This document shows, in pieces, positions 51,658-62,600 of a stretch of 64,000 nt of DNA; the first letter of the stretch is position 1, and each line of letters starts with the position of its first letter. Below the pieces are notes generated by a model, which was not told the origin of the DNA, made no database searches, and was given only the letters and a program-made list of their open reading frames with translations. Made by a program: the position numbers and the translations under genes. The DNA is from Lewinellaceae bacterium (GTDB lineage Bacteria; Bacteroidota; Bacteroidia; Chitinophagales; Saprospiraceae), in the NCBI GenBank assembly GCA_020636105.1, contig JACJYL010000001.1:1612001-1676000 (forward strand), given 5' to 3'.

Positions 51658-52290
51658 ATGAAAGAGGTAATTTTTTCTGTTACTGCAATAGCTATAATGA
51701 TCATGACAGGTTGCCGTTCTTCAAAACAGGTAATCGTTCCGCTTAACCAATCCATTGAATTGGACGATACCTACACCATTATTTGGAATGGTATCAGTGA
51801 GGCCTACCGATACGAAAACGGACAATGGTTACGTGCCGAAAGTTACGACTACCAATTTGACGTCGTTCAAAAACGCTACGATAAGCATTGGAAATCTGTT
51901 AAATCACTTCATCGTATCCACCCAGACTATGATGGCAAGGCGGGCGACAGAGACCAGACTATGTATTTTGAAGTTGATTACAAAAATCTGGTTGACCAAA
52001 AAGTAGAAGCAGTAATCAATTCATCATTGGGTAATGGAACGGGAACAACAGATAACGAGTTTCGTCAATCCGTTTTGACAATGTATGTTCCAAATGCAAG
52101 TAAATTTATGCCATATAACAAATTCAGAATTACTCAACACTACAATTACGAAGAAGGTTTGTTGACGGAAACCGTTGAACTAATAAAAGAAAAAGACGGT
52201 AAGGACATTCCATTTATGAAGAACCAAGAAACGGCTTTGATTTTCATTAAAAGTAAATTAGAAAGAGCTCCTACAACTTATAAACAATAA
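51658..52290 (+). CDS. Lipoprotein of unknown function
   Basis: 210 residues. A lipoprotein signal (VIFSVTAIAIMIMTGC) has a good lipobox, M-T-G-C. The mature part is beta-rich and charged, with IELDDTYTIIWNGISEAYRY, MYFEVDYKNLVDQKVEA and FRITQHYNYEEGLLTETVE. No family is recognised. Probably anchored in the inner or outer membrane facing the periplasm. Confidence 0.7.
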   Translation: MKEVIFSVTAIAIMIMTGCRSSKQVIVPLNQSIELDDTYTIIWNGISEAYRYENGQWLRAESYDYQFDVVQKRYDKHWKSVKSLHRIHPDYDGKAGDRDQTMYFEVDYKNLVDQKVEAVINSSLGNGTGTTDNEFRQSVLTMYVPNASKFMPYNKFRITQHYNYEEGLLTETVELIKEKDGKDIPFMKNQETALIFIKSKLERAPTTYKQ

Positions 52291-52421
52291 TTGTTTTGAC
52301 AAACGAAGCGAGAAAAATAAGCGGTTACAAGACCTGCATTAAAAAGAATTTCTTATCAATAATACTTCCCTTGAATTATGGGCAATCAGAAGCAACAGAA
52401 TTATTAATCAAAATAAAAATT

Positions 52422-52811
52422 ATGAACTTTTTCAAAAAAACAATTTTACCGATTTTACTGGCTACAATCTGGATAAGTATATCTGAATTTGTGAGGAATG
52501 AATTTTTAGGAAAAGGATATTGGACAACCCATTACGAAAACCTTGGACTTACATTTCCTTCTGAACCAATAAACGGTGCTCTTTGGGGAATTTGGTCTTT
52601 GCTTTTTGCAATAACTATTTTCATTATTTCGAGGAAATTTTCATTAATCCAGACAACTTTTCTTTCCTGGTTTGTTGGTTTTGTCTTAATGTGGGTGGTG
52701 GTTGGAAATATGGGCGTTTTACCGTTGGTACTTTTATATATTGCGGTTCCTTTAAGTTTATTAGAAGCGTTTTTAGCCACATTAATTATCAGCAAATTAT
52801 CAGCAAATTAG
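52422..52811 (+). CDS. Small membrane protein of unknown function
   Basis: 129 residues from the ATG at 52422; the frame is open 126 bp further upstream without coding character. Four hydrophobic segments: TILPILLATIWISISEFV, ALWGIWSLLFAITIFIIS, TTFLSWFVGFVLMWVVVG and LVLLYIAVPLSLLEAFLATL. It may be related to small integral proteins carried on accessory DNA. Function unknown. Confidence 0.65.
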   Translation: MNFFKKTILPILLATIWISISEFVRNEFLGKGYWTTHYENLGLTFPSEPINGALWGIWSLLFAITIFIISRKFSLIQTTFLSWFVGFVLMWVVVGNMGVLPLVLLYIAVPLSLLEAFLATLIISKLSAN

Positions 52812-52899
52812 TAATATTGTATTCAAAACGGACAAATTATATTGAATAAGAACTGAAAATTGATAGCGATAATGCTCAATTATTTGCAGACCCGTTTGA

Positions 52900-52932
52900 T
52901 TTGAAAAATTGAAACAAAGGAGATTATTTTTG
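52900..52932 (+). promoter_or_regulatory. Promoter-like element
   Basis: TTTG (52900-52903), 21 nt, TATTTTTG (52925-52932) match the consensus. The -7 region lies in a 25-nt segment (52922-52946) that is repeated with two differences at 19280-19304. Downstream lie the fold-back element and a gene remnant; no intact gene is served. Confidence 0.45.
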
Positions 52933-52989
52933 TTACATGGTATTAATGGTAGAAGGTCTGTTTATAAATTGGCACTTAAAAGTAGTTTC

Positions 52990-53151
52990 AGAGCTTGTCT
53001 AAAATTCCATCAATTGGCTGCAAGCGGCAAATTTCATCCTGCTCTGCGTTAAAAAGCCTCGCCTTACCTTCCAGGTATGCCTGCGTTTTTTGCCTTGATC
53101 AGAATAAAATTTGCTCACTTTCGCTCAATCATGGAAATTTAGACAAGCTCT
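52990..53151. mobile_element. MITE-like fold-back element, 162 bp
   Basis: The terminal 21 bp are inverted repeats with one mismatch (AGAGCTTGTCTAAAATTCCAT at 52990 by its complement ending at 53151). The inner sequence continues as an imperfect palindrome (for example AAATTTGC against GGCAAATTT, and AAAAAGCC against GCGTTTTTT). No open frame is inside. A non-autonomous transposable element is the likely identity. No clear target-site duplication was seen. Confidence 0.6.
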
Positions 53152-53348
53152 CAAGGATGGTAATCTATTTCAACTTCATCTTAAGTTGAAAAATTGTGCT
53201 TCGAAATCGCCTTCATTTTCATAGCCAATCGGCTAGCAGTCATTTTAACAAAATTCATTGTAATAGTAGGCATTAATACTTTTTTGAAAAAAATATCTAA
53301 AATATTTTGGTGATAAAAGAATTGCATTTAATATTGTAAACTAAACAT

Positions 53349-53621
53349 TATGTATATGTAGTTAATATATGTTCTCTTTTATATTCAAAAGTAATTCTGG
53401 GACTGGCTTTTATCTCAGATAAAATCAGGCAAGGAGAAACAAAATATATCACTGCAAAGATTATTTCGGAATTACTGGATATTAAAAGCAAAAGACCTGA
53501 TGAACCTAAAAATGGGGTAACAAAGACACTTAATATTGTTAAAGACATAATGAAAACAGTTTTGAATAAAACAACCTTAAAAAATATTCTGGATAAGAGT
53601 AATTTTTTTGGTCATATCTAA
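53349..53621 (+). pseudogene. Gene remnant without start codon
   Basis: A frame open from about 53349 to the TAA at 53619-53621 has protein-like composition (LAFISDKIRQGETKYITAKI, then SELLDIKSKRPDEP and GVTKTLNIVKDIMKTVL) but no ATG, GTG or TTG at a fitting place; an in-frame TAA lies just upstream. It probably is the 3' part of a broken gene. The family is not recognised. The rest of the gap 53152-53705 is AT-rich without other features. Confidence 0.4.
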
Positions 53622-53637
53622 ATATACGAAATATATA

Positions 53638-53662
53638 GTTTGTAGGTTTGTAGGTTTGTATG
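53638..53662 (+). repeat. Three tandem copies of an 8-bp unit
   Basis: GTTTGTAG repeated three times (last copy altered), 44 bp before the methyltransferase gene. Such a short run may vary in copy number by slippage. Confidence 0.6.
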
Positions 53663-53705
53663 TTTTAGGATTTATATAACAATAGTCACAATTAAAGTAC
53701 AAAAT

Positions 53706-54350
53706 ATGTCCATTTTTTTAAAAGCAACCCAAAGCGGATGGTATCCTGAATTTCTCTATCCAGTGGTAGATTCAGTTTTGGCCAATCCAGAGTACAAACT
53801 AGTTTTAGACATTGGAACCGGGCCGGGAACACTCCCACAAATGTTGATAAGCAAAGATTCTGGTTTACGTATAACCGGCATCGACATAAGCAGGGCCATG
53901 ATAGATGAGGCACGAAGAAGTGTTTCACACAAAAATGTATCGTTCGAATATCAACAGGCCAAAAAGCCGCTTCCGTATGCAAGCCAGCAATTTGATGCAG
54001 TGACTTTTTGTTCCGTTCTGTTCCTGGTTGACGACAGCATTAAAACCATTTTAATGAACGAAGCCATGCGCGTTTTAAAACCCGGCGGAAAAATAATCAT
54101 CCTAACTCCATCAGGAATGAAGCCAATCTTATCTTCTTTTATCGAAATGTGGGATTATCGTTTTTCAATTTACAATTTTACTTTCCCGATTTGGAAACTA
54201 GCCACCACAGGAGGAGCCAGAAAATGGCAACGACAAAAGTGGTCGGAAAAATATGCTAAAGAAAATCAATTGAATTACAGAACAACGCTTACGTTCAATA
54301 ACAATGCAACCATAGAAATAATTTCAAAAAGTTTTACAACTGGGATTTGA
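53706..54350 (+). CDS. Class I SAM-dependent methyltransferase
   Basis: 214 residues. Motif I is LDIGTGPGTLPQML (residues 34-47), followed by GIDISRAMIDEARR, the acidic-loop region and post-motif VLKPGGKIIILTPSG. This is the Methyltransf_11 fold, size and order. The C-terminal third has aromatic residues (MWDYRFSIYNFTFPIWK) that may contact a hydrophobic or lipid substrate. The substrate is unknown. It stands alone between a gene remnant and recQ. Confidence 0.88.
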   Translation: MSIFLKATQSGWYPEFLYPVVDSVLANPEYKLVLDIGTGPGTLPQMLISKDSGLRITGIDISRAMIDEARRSVSHKNVSFEYQQAKKPLPYASQQFDAVTFCSVLFLVDDSIKTILMNEAMRVLKPGGKIIILTPSGMKPILSSFIEMWDYRFSIYNFTFPIWKLATTGGARKWQRQKWSEKYAKENQLNYRTTLTFNNNATIEIISKSFTTGI

Positions 54351-54377
54351 CCCCTTCCTCATGCTTTTTCTTCTTCT

Positions 54378-54417
54378 CAACCGTTTACAACCGGCTACAA
54401 CCGTTTACAAACGACAT
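54378..54417 (+). promoter_or_regulatory. 10-bp phased direct repeats upstream of the second recQ
   Basis: Successive units are CAACCGTTTA, CAACCGGCTA, CAACCGTTTA and CAAACGACAT, exactly 10 bp apart and ending 38 bp before the -7 box. Helically phased repeats at this position suggest a binding site for an oligomeric regulator. Confidence 0.45.
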
Positions 54418-54454
54418 TAATCGGCTATTATACGGATAGTCGTGCGGCACTCCT

Positions 54455-54462
54455 TATCTTTG
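54455..54462 (+). promoter_or_regulatory. Promoter -7 box of the second recQ
   Basis: TATCTTTG matches TAnnTTTG and lies 22 nt before the ATG at 54484. No exact TTTG is present 19-21 nt upstream. Confidence 0.5.
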
Positions 54463-54483
54463 TGATGAAATTAAACATCGCAC

Positions 54484-56601
54484 ATGCAATCTTCACCAAA
54501 AGACATATTAAAAAAATACTTCGGCTACGATCAGTTTCGTCCCCTGCAAAAAAAAATTATCGATACGGTTTATGAAGGGAAAGACGCCCTTGTACTCATG
54601 CCTACCGGAGGAGGTAAGTCGATCTGTTACCAGATTCCTTCTATTGGATTACCGGGAACAGGCATTGTGGTTTCGCCCCTGATTTCTTTGATGAAAAACC
54701 AGGTGGACGGGCTGCTGGCCAATGGAGTGAAAGCTGCTTATTTAAACAGTTCTCTCAGCATGCCAGAACAAAGATCGGTGGAAGATGATTTTTTTAACGG
54801 CAACCTGGACCTGCTTTATGTGTCGCCTGAAAAGATGATCTCTGCGGATATGAATAACCTGTTGAGCAACGTAAAGATCAACCTTTTTGCCATAGATGAG
54901 GCCCATTGTATTTCTTCCTGGGGGCATGATTTCCGTCCGGATTATACCATGCTGAGTTTTATCAAAAAGCGTTTTCCTCAAATTCCGGTGCTTGCCCTCA
55001 CCGCTACGGCCGACAAGATCACTCGCAACGATATCATTAAATTACTCGCCATTCCGGACGCGGCACAATTTATCGATTCTTTTGATCGCCCCAACATCAG
55101 GCTGGAAGTACGCCCGGGGCAGCGGAGGCGCGAACAAATCATCCAGTTTATAAAAGAAAGGCCCAGCGAATCAGGTATCCTTTACTGCCTGAGCCGGAAA
55201 AGCACGGAAGAGTTAGCCAATAAGCTCCGACAGTCAGGGATCAATGCAGCACCTTATCATGCCGGCTTAAGCGCTGCCGAACGCACCCGGGTCCAGGAGG
55301 AATTCATCAAAGATGAAATCCCCGTTATTTGCGCCACCATAGCCTTCGGTATGGGCATCGACAAATCAAATGTCCGGTGGGTCATCCATTACAATATGCC
55401 CAAGAATATCGAAGGCTACTACCAGGAGATCGGCCGTTCCGGGCGGGATGGTACCGATGCACGTGCTTTATTGTTTTACAGTTATTCGGATGTGATGATG
55501 CTTCAGGATATTATCACCCAAAACGGCAGCGAAAACGAGGATATACAACTCTCAAAACTGGACCGAATGCGCCAATATGCGGAAGCCCAGGCCTGCCGGC
55601 GAAGGATACTGCTCAATTATTTCAATGAAAGCCTGACCACCGATTGCGGCAATTGTGATGTCTGTGAAAATCCTCCGCAGCGGATTGACGGTACGGAGAT
55701 CGTTCAGAAAGCACTTTCGGCTGTTTACCGGTTAAAGGAAAGTGTCGGTATGGGCATGCTCATTGACGTACTGAGGGGCAGCGGAAAAAAAGAAATCTTC
55801 CAAAAAGGCTTCAATCAAATCAAAACTTATGGAGCCGGGCGGGAAATCCCCTATCCACAGTGGCAAAATTTTCTGCTCCAGATCCTCAACCTCGGTTTTA
55901 TTGAAATCGCTGCCGATCAAAACAACGTGGTTAAACTGACCCCTTCGAGCCACAAAGTGTTATTCGATGGAGAAAAAGTGGAGCTGGTACATCTCCAAAC
56001 CATTAAAAAAATGCAGGAAGACCAAAAAAGACAAGCCAAAGAACCTACCAAAAGACAAAGGGCCAGAAACGAGCTTTTTGAAGTTTTGCGGCTGTTGCGC
56101 CGAGATATTGCCCTCAAAAAAGGGCTGCCTCCCTATCTTGTATTCACCGATGCTACGCTTGAAGAAATGGCTGCCACCTATCCGGTCAACACGATGCAAA
56201 TGGAGCAAATATCAGGAGTGGGCGAGCAAAAGCTCAACTTATACGGAGATATTTTCCTTGATGCCATCCGGGATTTCATCAATCAAAACGCAACTTCTTT
56301 TACAGGCTCAACGACCCTACTCACCCTGGAACTTTTCAACCAGGGCCATGATATAGCTTATATTGCAGAAAAAAGAGGGCTTAGTGAAGCCACCATCGAG
56401 AATCATCTTTCCAAAATCATAGAAGAAGGCGAGGCCATTGATACCAGTCGGCTCATCACCGCAAAGGAAATAGATCGGGTAAAAAAGGCCAAAACCTATG
56501 TAGAAGACCCCGGCTTGAAACCTATTTATGAATACCTGGAGGAACAGATCAATTACAGTAAAATAAAAATCGCGCTGGCCATCCTTGCCAGGGAGTCTTA
56601 A
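54484..56601 (+). CDS. recQ: RecQ family 3'-5' DNA helicase, long form with HRDC and HTH
   Basis: 705 residues. Helicase motifs are TGGGKSICYQ, DEAHCISSWGHDFRP (normal aromatic-rich loop), ALTATADKIT, ATIAFGMGIDKSNVR and EIGRSGRDG. The RQC zinc site is C...CGNCDVC near 380-400. An HRDC domain follows (ELFEVLRLLRRDIALKKGLP, then FTDATLEEMA and SGVGEQKLNLYG near 525-600), and a C-terminal helix-turn-helix (ELFNQGHDIAYIAEKRGLSEATIENHL), as in E. coli-like and Bacteroidota RecQ. It acts in recombination repair. The shorter paralogue at 15310 lacks the HRDC part. Confidence 0.95.
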   Translation: MQSSPKDILKKYFGYDQFRPLQKKIIDTVYEGKDALVLMPTGGGKSICYQIPSIGLPGTGIVVSPLISLMKNQVDGLLANGVKAAYLNSSLSMPEQRSVEDDFFNGNLDLLYVSPEKMISADMNNLLSNVKINLFAIDEAHCISSWGHDFRPDYTMLSFIKKRFPQIPVLALTATADKITRNDIIKLLAIPDAAQFIDSFDRPNIRLEVRPGQRRREQIIQFIKERPSESGILYCLSRKSTEELANKLRQSGINAAPYHAGLSAAERTRVQEEFIKDEIPVICATIAFGMGIDKSNVRWVIHYNMPKNIEGYYQEIGRSGRDGTDARALLFYSYSDVMMLQDIITQNGSENEDIQLSKLDRMRQYAEAQACRRRILLNYFNESLTTDCGNCDVCENPPQRIDGTEIVQKALSAVYRLKESVGMGMLIDVLRGSGKKEIFQKGFNQIKTYGAGREIPYPQWQNFLLQILNLGFIEIAADQNNVVKLTPSSHKVLFDGEKVELVHLQTIKKMQEDQKRQAKEPTKRQRARNELFEVLRLLRRDIALKKGLPPYLVFTDATLEEMAATYPVNTMQMEQISGVGEQKLNLYGDIFLDAIRDFINQNATSFTGSTTLLTLELFNQGHDIAYIAEKRGLSEATIENHLSKIIEEGEAIDTSRLITAKEIDRVKKAKTYVEDPGLKPIYEYLEEQINYSKIKIALAILARES

Positions 56602-56635
56602 AAAAAGAACCACCTGCCGGTTAAGCAGGTGGTTC
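56600..56635 (-). terminator. Intrinsic terminator of the SprB-repeat gene
   Basis: A perfect 11-bp stem (56607-56617 with 56625-56635) is followed on the minus strand by seven Ts. It lies 54 bp after the stop at 56690 and its T-run overlaps the stop codon of the convergent recQ. On the plus strand it is not followed by Ts. Confidence 0.8.
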
Positions 56636-56689
56636 ATGTAATCCCATTCTAAAGGTAGCGCCCGAACTTGTCGGGTCACTACAATATTT

Positions 56690-59600
56690 CTAGTATTTTA
56701 AAACTTTGATGGTTTTTACATCGGTTTTTCCGTAACGTAATCTCAGGAAGTAAGTTCCTGCCGGTAAATTATGGAAATCCAGTGTTTGAGAATCGGCACC
56801 CTGTTCAACATTCACAGATTGAAGCATCATACCCGTTGAAGTGATCAGCTGAATGGTCACTTCTTCGTTATAGGTATCATACAATTCAACGACCAACTCA
56901 TCTGTTACCGGGTTAGGATAAACGGTAGCGAGGTTAGACAGTTCTGCAAAAGTAACCCGTGCAATGTCAGAATACAATTCAGTGCCATCCGTCGGATTCA
57001 CCACATGTACCTGGTAGTAATTATGCCCTGTTTTGGGGGCTACTGTATAGTATTCGAAATACTGAACATTACCCGTCACATGATCCGGTATGGCCGTTCC
57101 CAATGCTTCAAAATTATTTCCGTCACGGGAATAAAGCACTTCGTAAACATAATCCGGTGTAAAAGTGGTCATCTGCCAGCTTACCATTACTTCCCGGGTT
57201 GCATCATCCATAGGAGAGGCATCAATCACCATACCTTGTCCACATAAAACAGGATCATTGGTCACCGTGATGTGCTGGAAGTCAGTAGAGGTACATCCGT
57301 TTTCGGTAACATTCAATTGGATGTTATAATTTCCGAAAGAAGGGAAAGTTACCTGAACCGGTGTTCCCGAAGCGGATGCTGGAACAGCCCCGGGGCCAAA
57401 ACTCCATTGAATAACCGCGCCCGGGCCATTACCCACTGCATAATAAGTGGTTGGAGTATCCTCACAAATGTAGGAGGGACCCGTGATTTGAGCCACCGCA
57501 ACACTTCCCACTTCAATGGTAATCACATTGGAAGTTTCGATAAAAGTGCTGCAACCTACCCTACGTGCACAACGAGCATAATAAGTGGTTTCAAAAAGCG
57601 GTCCGGGATCGTAGGAAGCTACATTCGAATTCGGGATCGGCAACCAGATTTGAGGATTAAAAGGAATAGGCTCCGTGCTCATCATCCACAGGTATTCAAG
57701 TTCACCAACACCCCCTGAAGCATCTACAATGCTCAAAATCGGGTCGGGATCCACACCTGGGCCACAGATGAACTGGTTAGGTCCTATTTGCCCTGGATTT
57801 GTGATGTTTTCACATGGAGAATAAAACCCTGCGTCTAATGTCAAATCCTGCTCATATGGCGCCAATGTGGTCACGTGGGTCATAAAAGTAACCGGATCCA
57901 TATCGCTATCCACGGCATCATTGCTGCCTGCATTTTGCGGAGATGGAATCAAGTTTGCCGGTGCTACGAAAGTGACTTTATAACTTCCCGGGGGTACCAG
58001 GAACATATACATACCGGTATTATCGGTAAATGTCATATCCATATAATCATTTTCTGCCTCATCAACTCCGGTTACAATGACTTTTACACCAGGAATACCG
58101 GTCTCACCCGCATCTTGTATTCCATCATGATCCGAGTCAAACCATACAAAATCCCCTAACTTGGCGGAACAATCATTTTCAATGACGAATTGAACCTTGA
58201 TGGTGGCTTCGCATTCCCCCTCATCAAAAGGTACCAATTGAACAACAAGTTCATAATCACCTGTTCCCAACTGGTAAGGGTCAATCCCGTCAATTGGTTC
58301 TCCGTTGAGGAAGAAAAATATTTCCCCGGGAACATCAGGATTTACTTGAAAAACGTAATCATCATCCCAAATACAAAGATTAGCGGGAGGTAATTCAAAC
58401 AAATTAATATTCGGATACTTGCAAATATTACTCAAGGACAATAGATCTATTCCATTGGAAAATGAAGCGGAATATTGCATATCATCCACTAATCTGAATT
58501 TCAGCTGGTAAACTCCGGGAGCTACTTCGGGAAACACCATTCCCGTTGTGGCCGGAATAGGAGCCGCAGGGGGCTCAGGACTATTCACCAAAAATAAATT
58601 TACCGGATCGACCAATGTCCAGGTCTCACCAGGGTAACTAAAGATGGTCAACTCCTCACTAAACTGGCCATCTTCTTCTGTGGTAGAGTTGTTCAAACAG
58701 AAACAAGGGTCAGTTCCGTCTACCGTAGGCATTTCATAAATACCGGCATCCCAGGTGAAATCAATTTCTCCACTCACCAAAGTGGTATTAATCGTCATTC
58801 CCATCATGGAAGCATCCGCATCACTATCTACCGCATCGTCACTTCCCTGGTCAGCCAGAGTAAATGTCCAGGGATAAACCACGATAAACTGAACAGAATA
58901 AACCCCTGGTATCAACCCGAGGAAGCTATAAAAACCATTGGCATCAGTGGTCGTAGTGGCAATCACTATACCATTTTCATCTTTCAAGTTCACCGTAAGA
59001 TTAGCCACAGGAGGTTCATTATCATCCTGAATGCCATCCTTATCAATATCTTCCCATACATAATTTCCGATACCAGCCCATCCGAAGAGTGTGGCCTGAC
59101 AAGTAGTACTACAACCGTTTGCATCGGTAACGACGACAGTATATGTTCCTCCTGACAACCCGGAAACGATTTGGGTTGAAGCTCCGTTACTCCAGGCATA
59201 GGTATAAGGCCCTGTACCTCCCGATGGAATTACCTGTAAAATACCGTCATTCCCCATGAAAGCCTCCTGAACTACCTCAACGGTACAGGACGGCTGTGGG
59301 AAATTATTTATGCTTACGTTTGCGGTGGCCGTACAGTTGTTCGCGTCAGTAACGACGACAGTATGTGTGCCTGCTCCTAAGTTTGTCGCAATAGGGGCCG
59401 TGACTCCATTACTCCACAAATAACTGTATGGTGGTGTACCTCCTCCAGCAACGACGGTAGCCGTTCCTGTTGAACTGCCTTGACAGGTCATGGTAGTTCC
59501 ACTAACGTTTACCGTCAATGTAGGAGGCTGATTTATCGTTACCATGGCCGTTGCCACACAATCATTTGCATCAGTCACCTGGATGGTATAGGTACCCGCG

Positions 59601-62600
59601 CCCAATCCGGTCGCTTGTGCGGTAGTCTGCCCTGAACTCCATAAATAGGCGTATGGAGGAGTTCCCCCCATGGCCGTTACGGAAGCAGAACCGTCATTAT
59701 TACCCGCACAGGTAGCATTAGCAAATGAAGTTTGAAGGCTGACGGCTGGTGGAGCTGTTATGGTGACACTAGCCTGACCGGAACATTCATTGACGTCGGT
59801 AACAACAACCGTATAAGTTCCTGGAGCCAAACCGGTGATCGCAGCCGTGGCAGCCCCGGTACTCCATGAATAATCAAAAGGCGCAGTGCCTCCGGAAACA
59901 ATGGCCATTGCGGTTCCATTATTGAATCCGGCGCAGGTAATATTGGTGGAAGTGGCCCCCACAGAAAGATTCGGGGTCTGGTTAACAGTAGTCATTCCAG
60001 TGCCTTCACAACCATTGGCGTCAGTCACTGTTAGTGAATACGTTCCTGCGGCCAGGCCTGAAATAGTACTGGTGGTCATTCCGTTGCTCCATAAGTAGGA
60101 ATAAGGGCCTGTACCTCCGGTCACCATTGCGGTGATGATCCCTACATTCTGGTTGGAACAGCTTATATCCGTTACGTTAAAAGTGATTTCTATTTCCGGT
60201 AATTCCTGCACACTGATGGTATTGGCAGAAACTTCACAGCCTTTTGCATCCGTTACGGTTACCCCGTAAATACCGGCAGCAATGCCTGAAATGGTTTGGG
60301 TAACGCCTCCATTTGACCAGGCATAGGTATAAGGTAAAGTACCTCCTGATGGGATGGCCGTTGCACTTCCAGAGGCCGTGCCTGCACAAACAATGATGGG
60401 CGCACTGACGGTAAGTCCCATTTCAAGGGGGTTGATCAAGGTTACCTGTCCTGTGGCGGTACAGAAATTGGCATCAGTAATGGTAACCGTGTAGGTACCG
60501 GCAGCAAGGCCCGTCAATTCCGGTCCTTCTCCTTCATTACTCCAATTAAAGGTGTAAGGCATAGTTCCCCCGTTGGCAAAAGCAGAAGCCGTACCTGAGC
60601 TTTCGCCAAAACAATCAGGATTGGTTCCCGTGACTCCAATGGTAAGTAAAGGCGGTTGGTTAATGATAATGGTTTCAACAATGGAACAGCTGTTGGCTTC
60701 TGTTACCGTTACCGTATAACTGCCAGCTGTCAGGTTGGTAATTTCCATTCCTGTCATGCCATTATCCCATGAATAAGTATAAGGTTCTTGTCCCCCCGAA
60801 GCGGTTACCAGGATACTTCCGTCATTTCCTCCAAAACACAAAACATCCCTGGGCACCACGGAAATAGCGAAATCATCGATAATATGAATGGTAAATTCAG
60901 CGACCCCGGTACATCCCAAAGCGTCGGTAACGATAATGCTATAAGTACCTTCTTCTAAGTTTTCCACAAATGTACCCGTTGAACCGTTACTCCACATATA
61001 AGAATAAGGTTGCATCCCTCCATTGACTAAAACGGCTGCGGATCCCATATTTTCAGTTCCACAGACCACTTCTGTCGCATTGACGGAAACATTCAGTCCC
61101 GGAGCTTCAATGATGGTTGCACTGGCTGAAGCCTGGCAACCATTGGCATCCGATACCAAAACAGAATAGGTACCTGCCGGGAGTCCTGTAATGGTTGCAG
61201 TAGAAGCACCAGTACTCCAGGTATAAACAAATGGAGGCGTTCCGCCTGTGACAATTGCCGTGGCCACCCCATCATTTTGTCCTTCACAAACTGTAGGAGA
61301 TGCATTGATTCCTACAAAAACATTTGGCGGGACGGTAATGAATACGCTCCCTGTTTGCACACAGTTAGCGCCATTGGTAACGGTTACACTGTAGAGCAAA
61401 CCACCTGTCAATCCGCTAATGGACTGAGTGGTCGCTCCTGTATTCCATAAGAAAGAAAAAGGCCCGGTACCTGCCAGAATAGTTGCCGTGGCAACCCCAT
61501 CGGCGGCCCCGCAAGTAGTCACGTTGGCTCCGGTAACATTGATATTGAAATCAGGAGCAGGATTAACGATGGCCGTAGCATTTCCCGAACAACCCACAGC
61601 ATCGGTCACAATAAGGCTATATACACCCGGTGCCACTCCGGTGACTACCTGGGTGGTAGATCCCTGGCTCCATAAATAGGTGTATGGTGGCACCCCTCCT
61701 GAAACGTTGGCCGTGAGAAACCCGTTGTTGAAATCTTCACAGGTTTCCGGTGTTCCGAGAGCTCCAACGCTAAGGTTGGATTGATTATTTAAGGTAATTT
61801 GAGTGGAAACGGGGCAGTTATGGGCATCAACTACCGTTACGGAGTAGGTCCCTGGTCCCAGGTTACTCAAAAAAGAAGTGGTTGCCCCCGTATTCCATAC
61901 ATAGGCATAAGGAGGAGTGCCTCCGCTCACGGAAAGGGTAATGCTACCATTGTTATCTCCCAAACATATTGGATTGCTAACTGCCGGATTCAAAATAATT
62001 TGCGGAGCATTGCTAACAAAGCCGGTTGCACTGGCTGTACAACCGTTGGCATCCGTCAAAGTTACGGTATAAGCTCCCGAACTCAGTCCGGAGATGGATT
62101 GGCCTGAAGCTCCATTACTCCAGGCATAAGAATAAGGCGAAGTTCCCCCTGCAGGGAAAGCAGTAATAGATCCGTCACTTCCGTTAAAACAATTGACGCT
62201 GTTGGCCACCACCCCTACGGACAACGGCGTCCCTTCGAGGGTAATACAATCTACTGCACCACAACCGTTTGAATCAGTAAGCGTAACGCAATAATTTCCG
62301 GCCGGTAAATTTGAAATGGTGGAAGAAGACTGCCCCGTACTCCAGTGGTAAGTATAAGGACCAACGCCACCGCCGCCAATTACCGTAACAGAAAAAGGAA
62401 TTTGACATTCATCTGCATTAAATGTAACTGTCACCAGTGATGGTTGAGTCACCTGTACACTTTGACTGACCGTAGTAAAAGTTGCATCGGTAACCGTCAC
62501 GGTATAGGTACCGCCCGGAATCCCTGAAAGGGTTTGACCAGAGGCTCCGGTGCTCCAATTATAAACAAAAGGAGCTGTGCCCCCAATTGGAATAGCCGTT

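Noticed and set aside
52296..52421. 42-residue N-terminal extension of the small membrane protein
   Set aside because: Codons are poor and a normal membrane-protein start (MNFFKKT) lies at 52422.
57272..57718. Long plus-strand frames antisense to the SprB-repeat gene (also 61428-62107 and others)
   Set aside because: They are mirror frames of a strongly coding, repetitive gene; composition follows the opposite strand.
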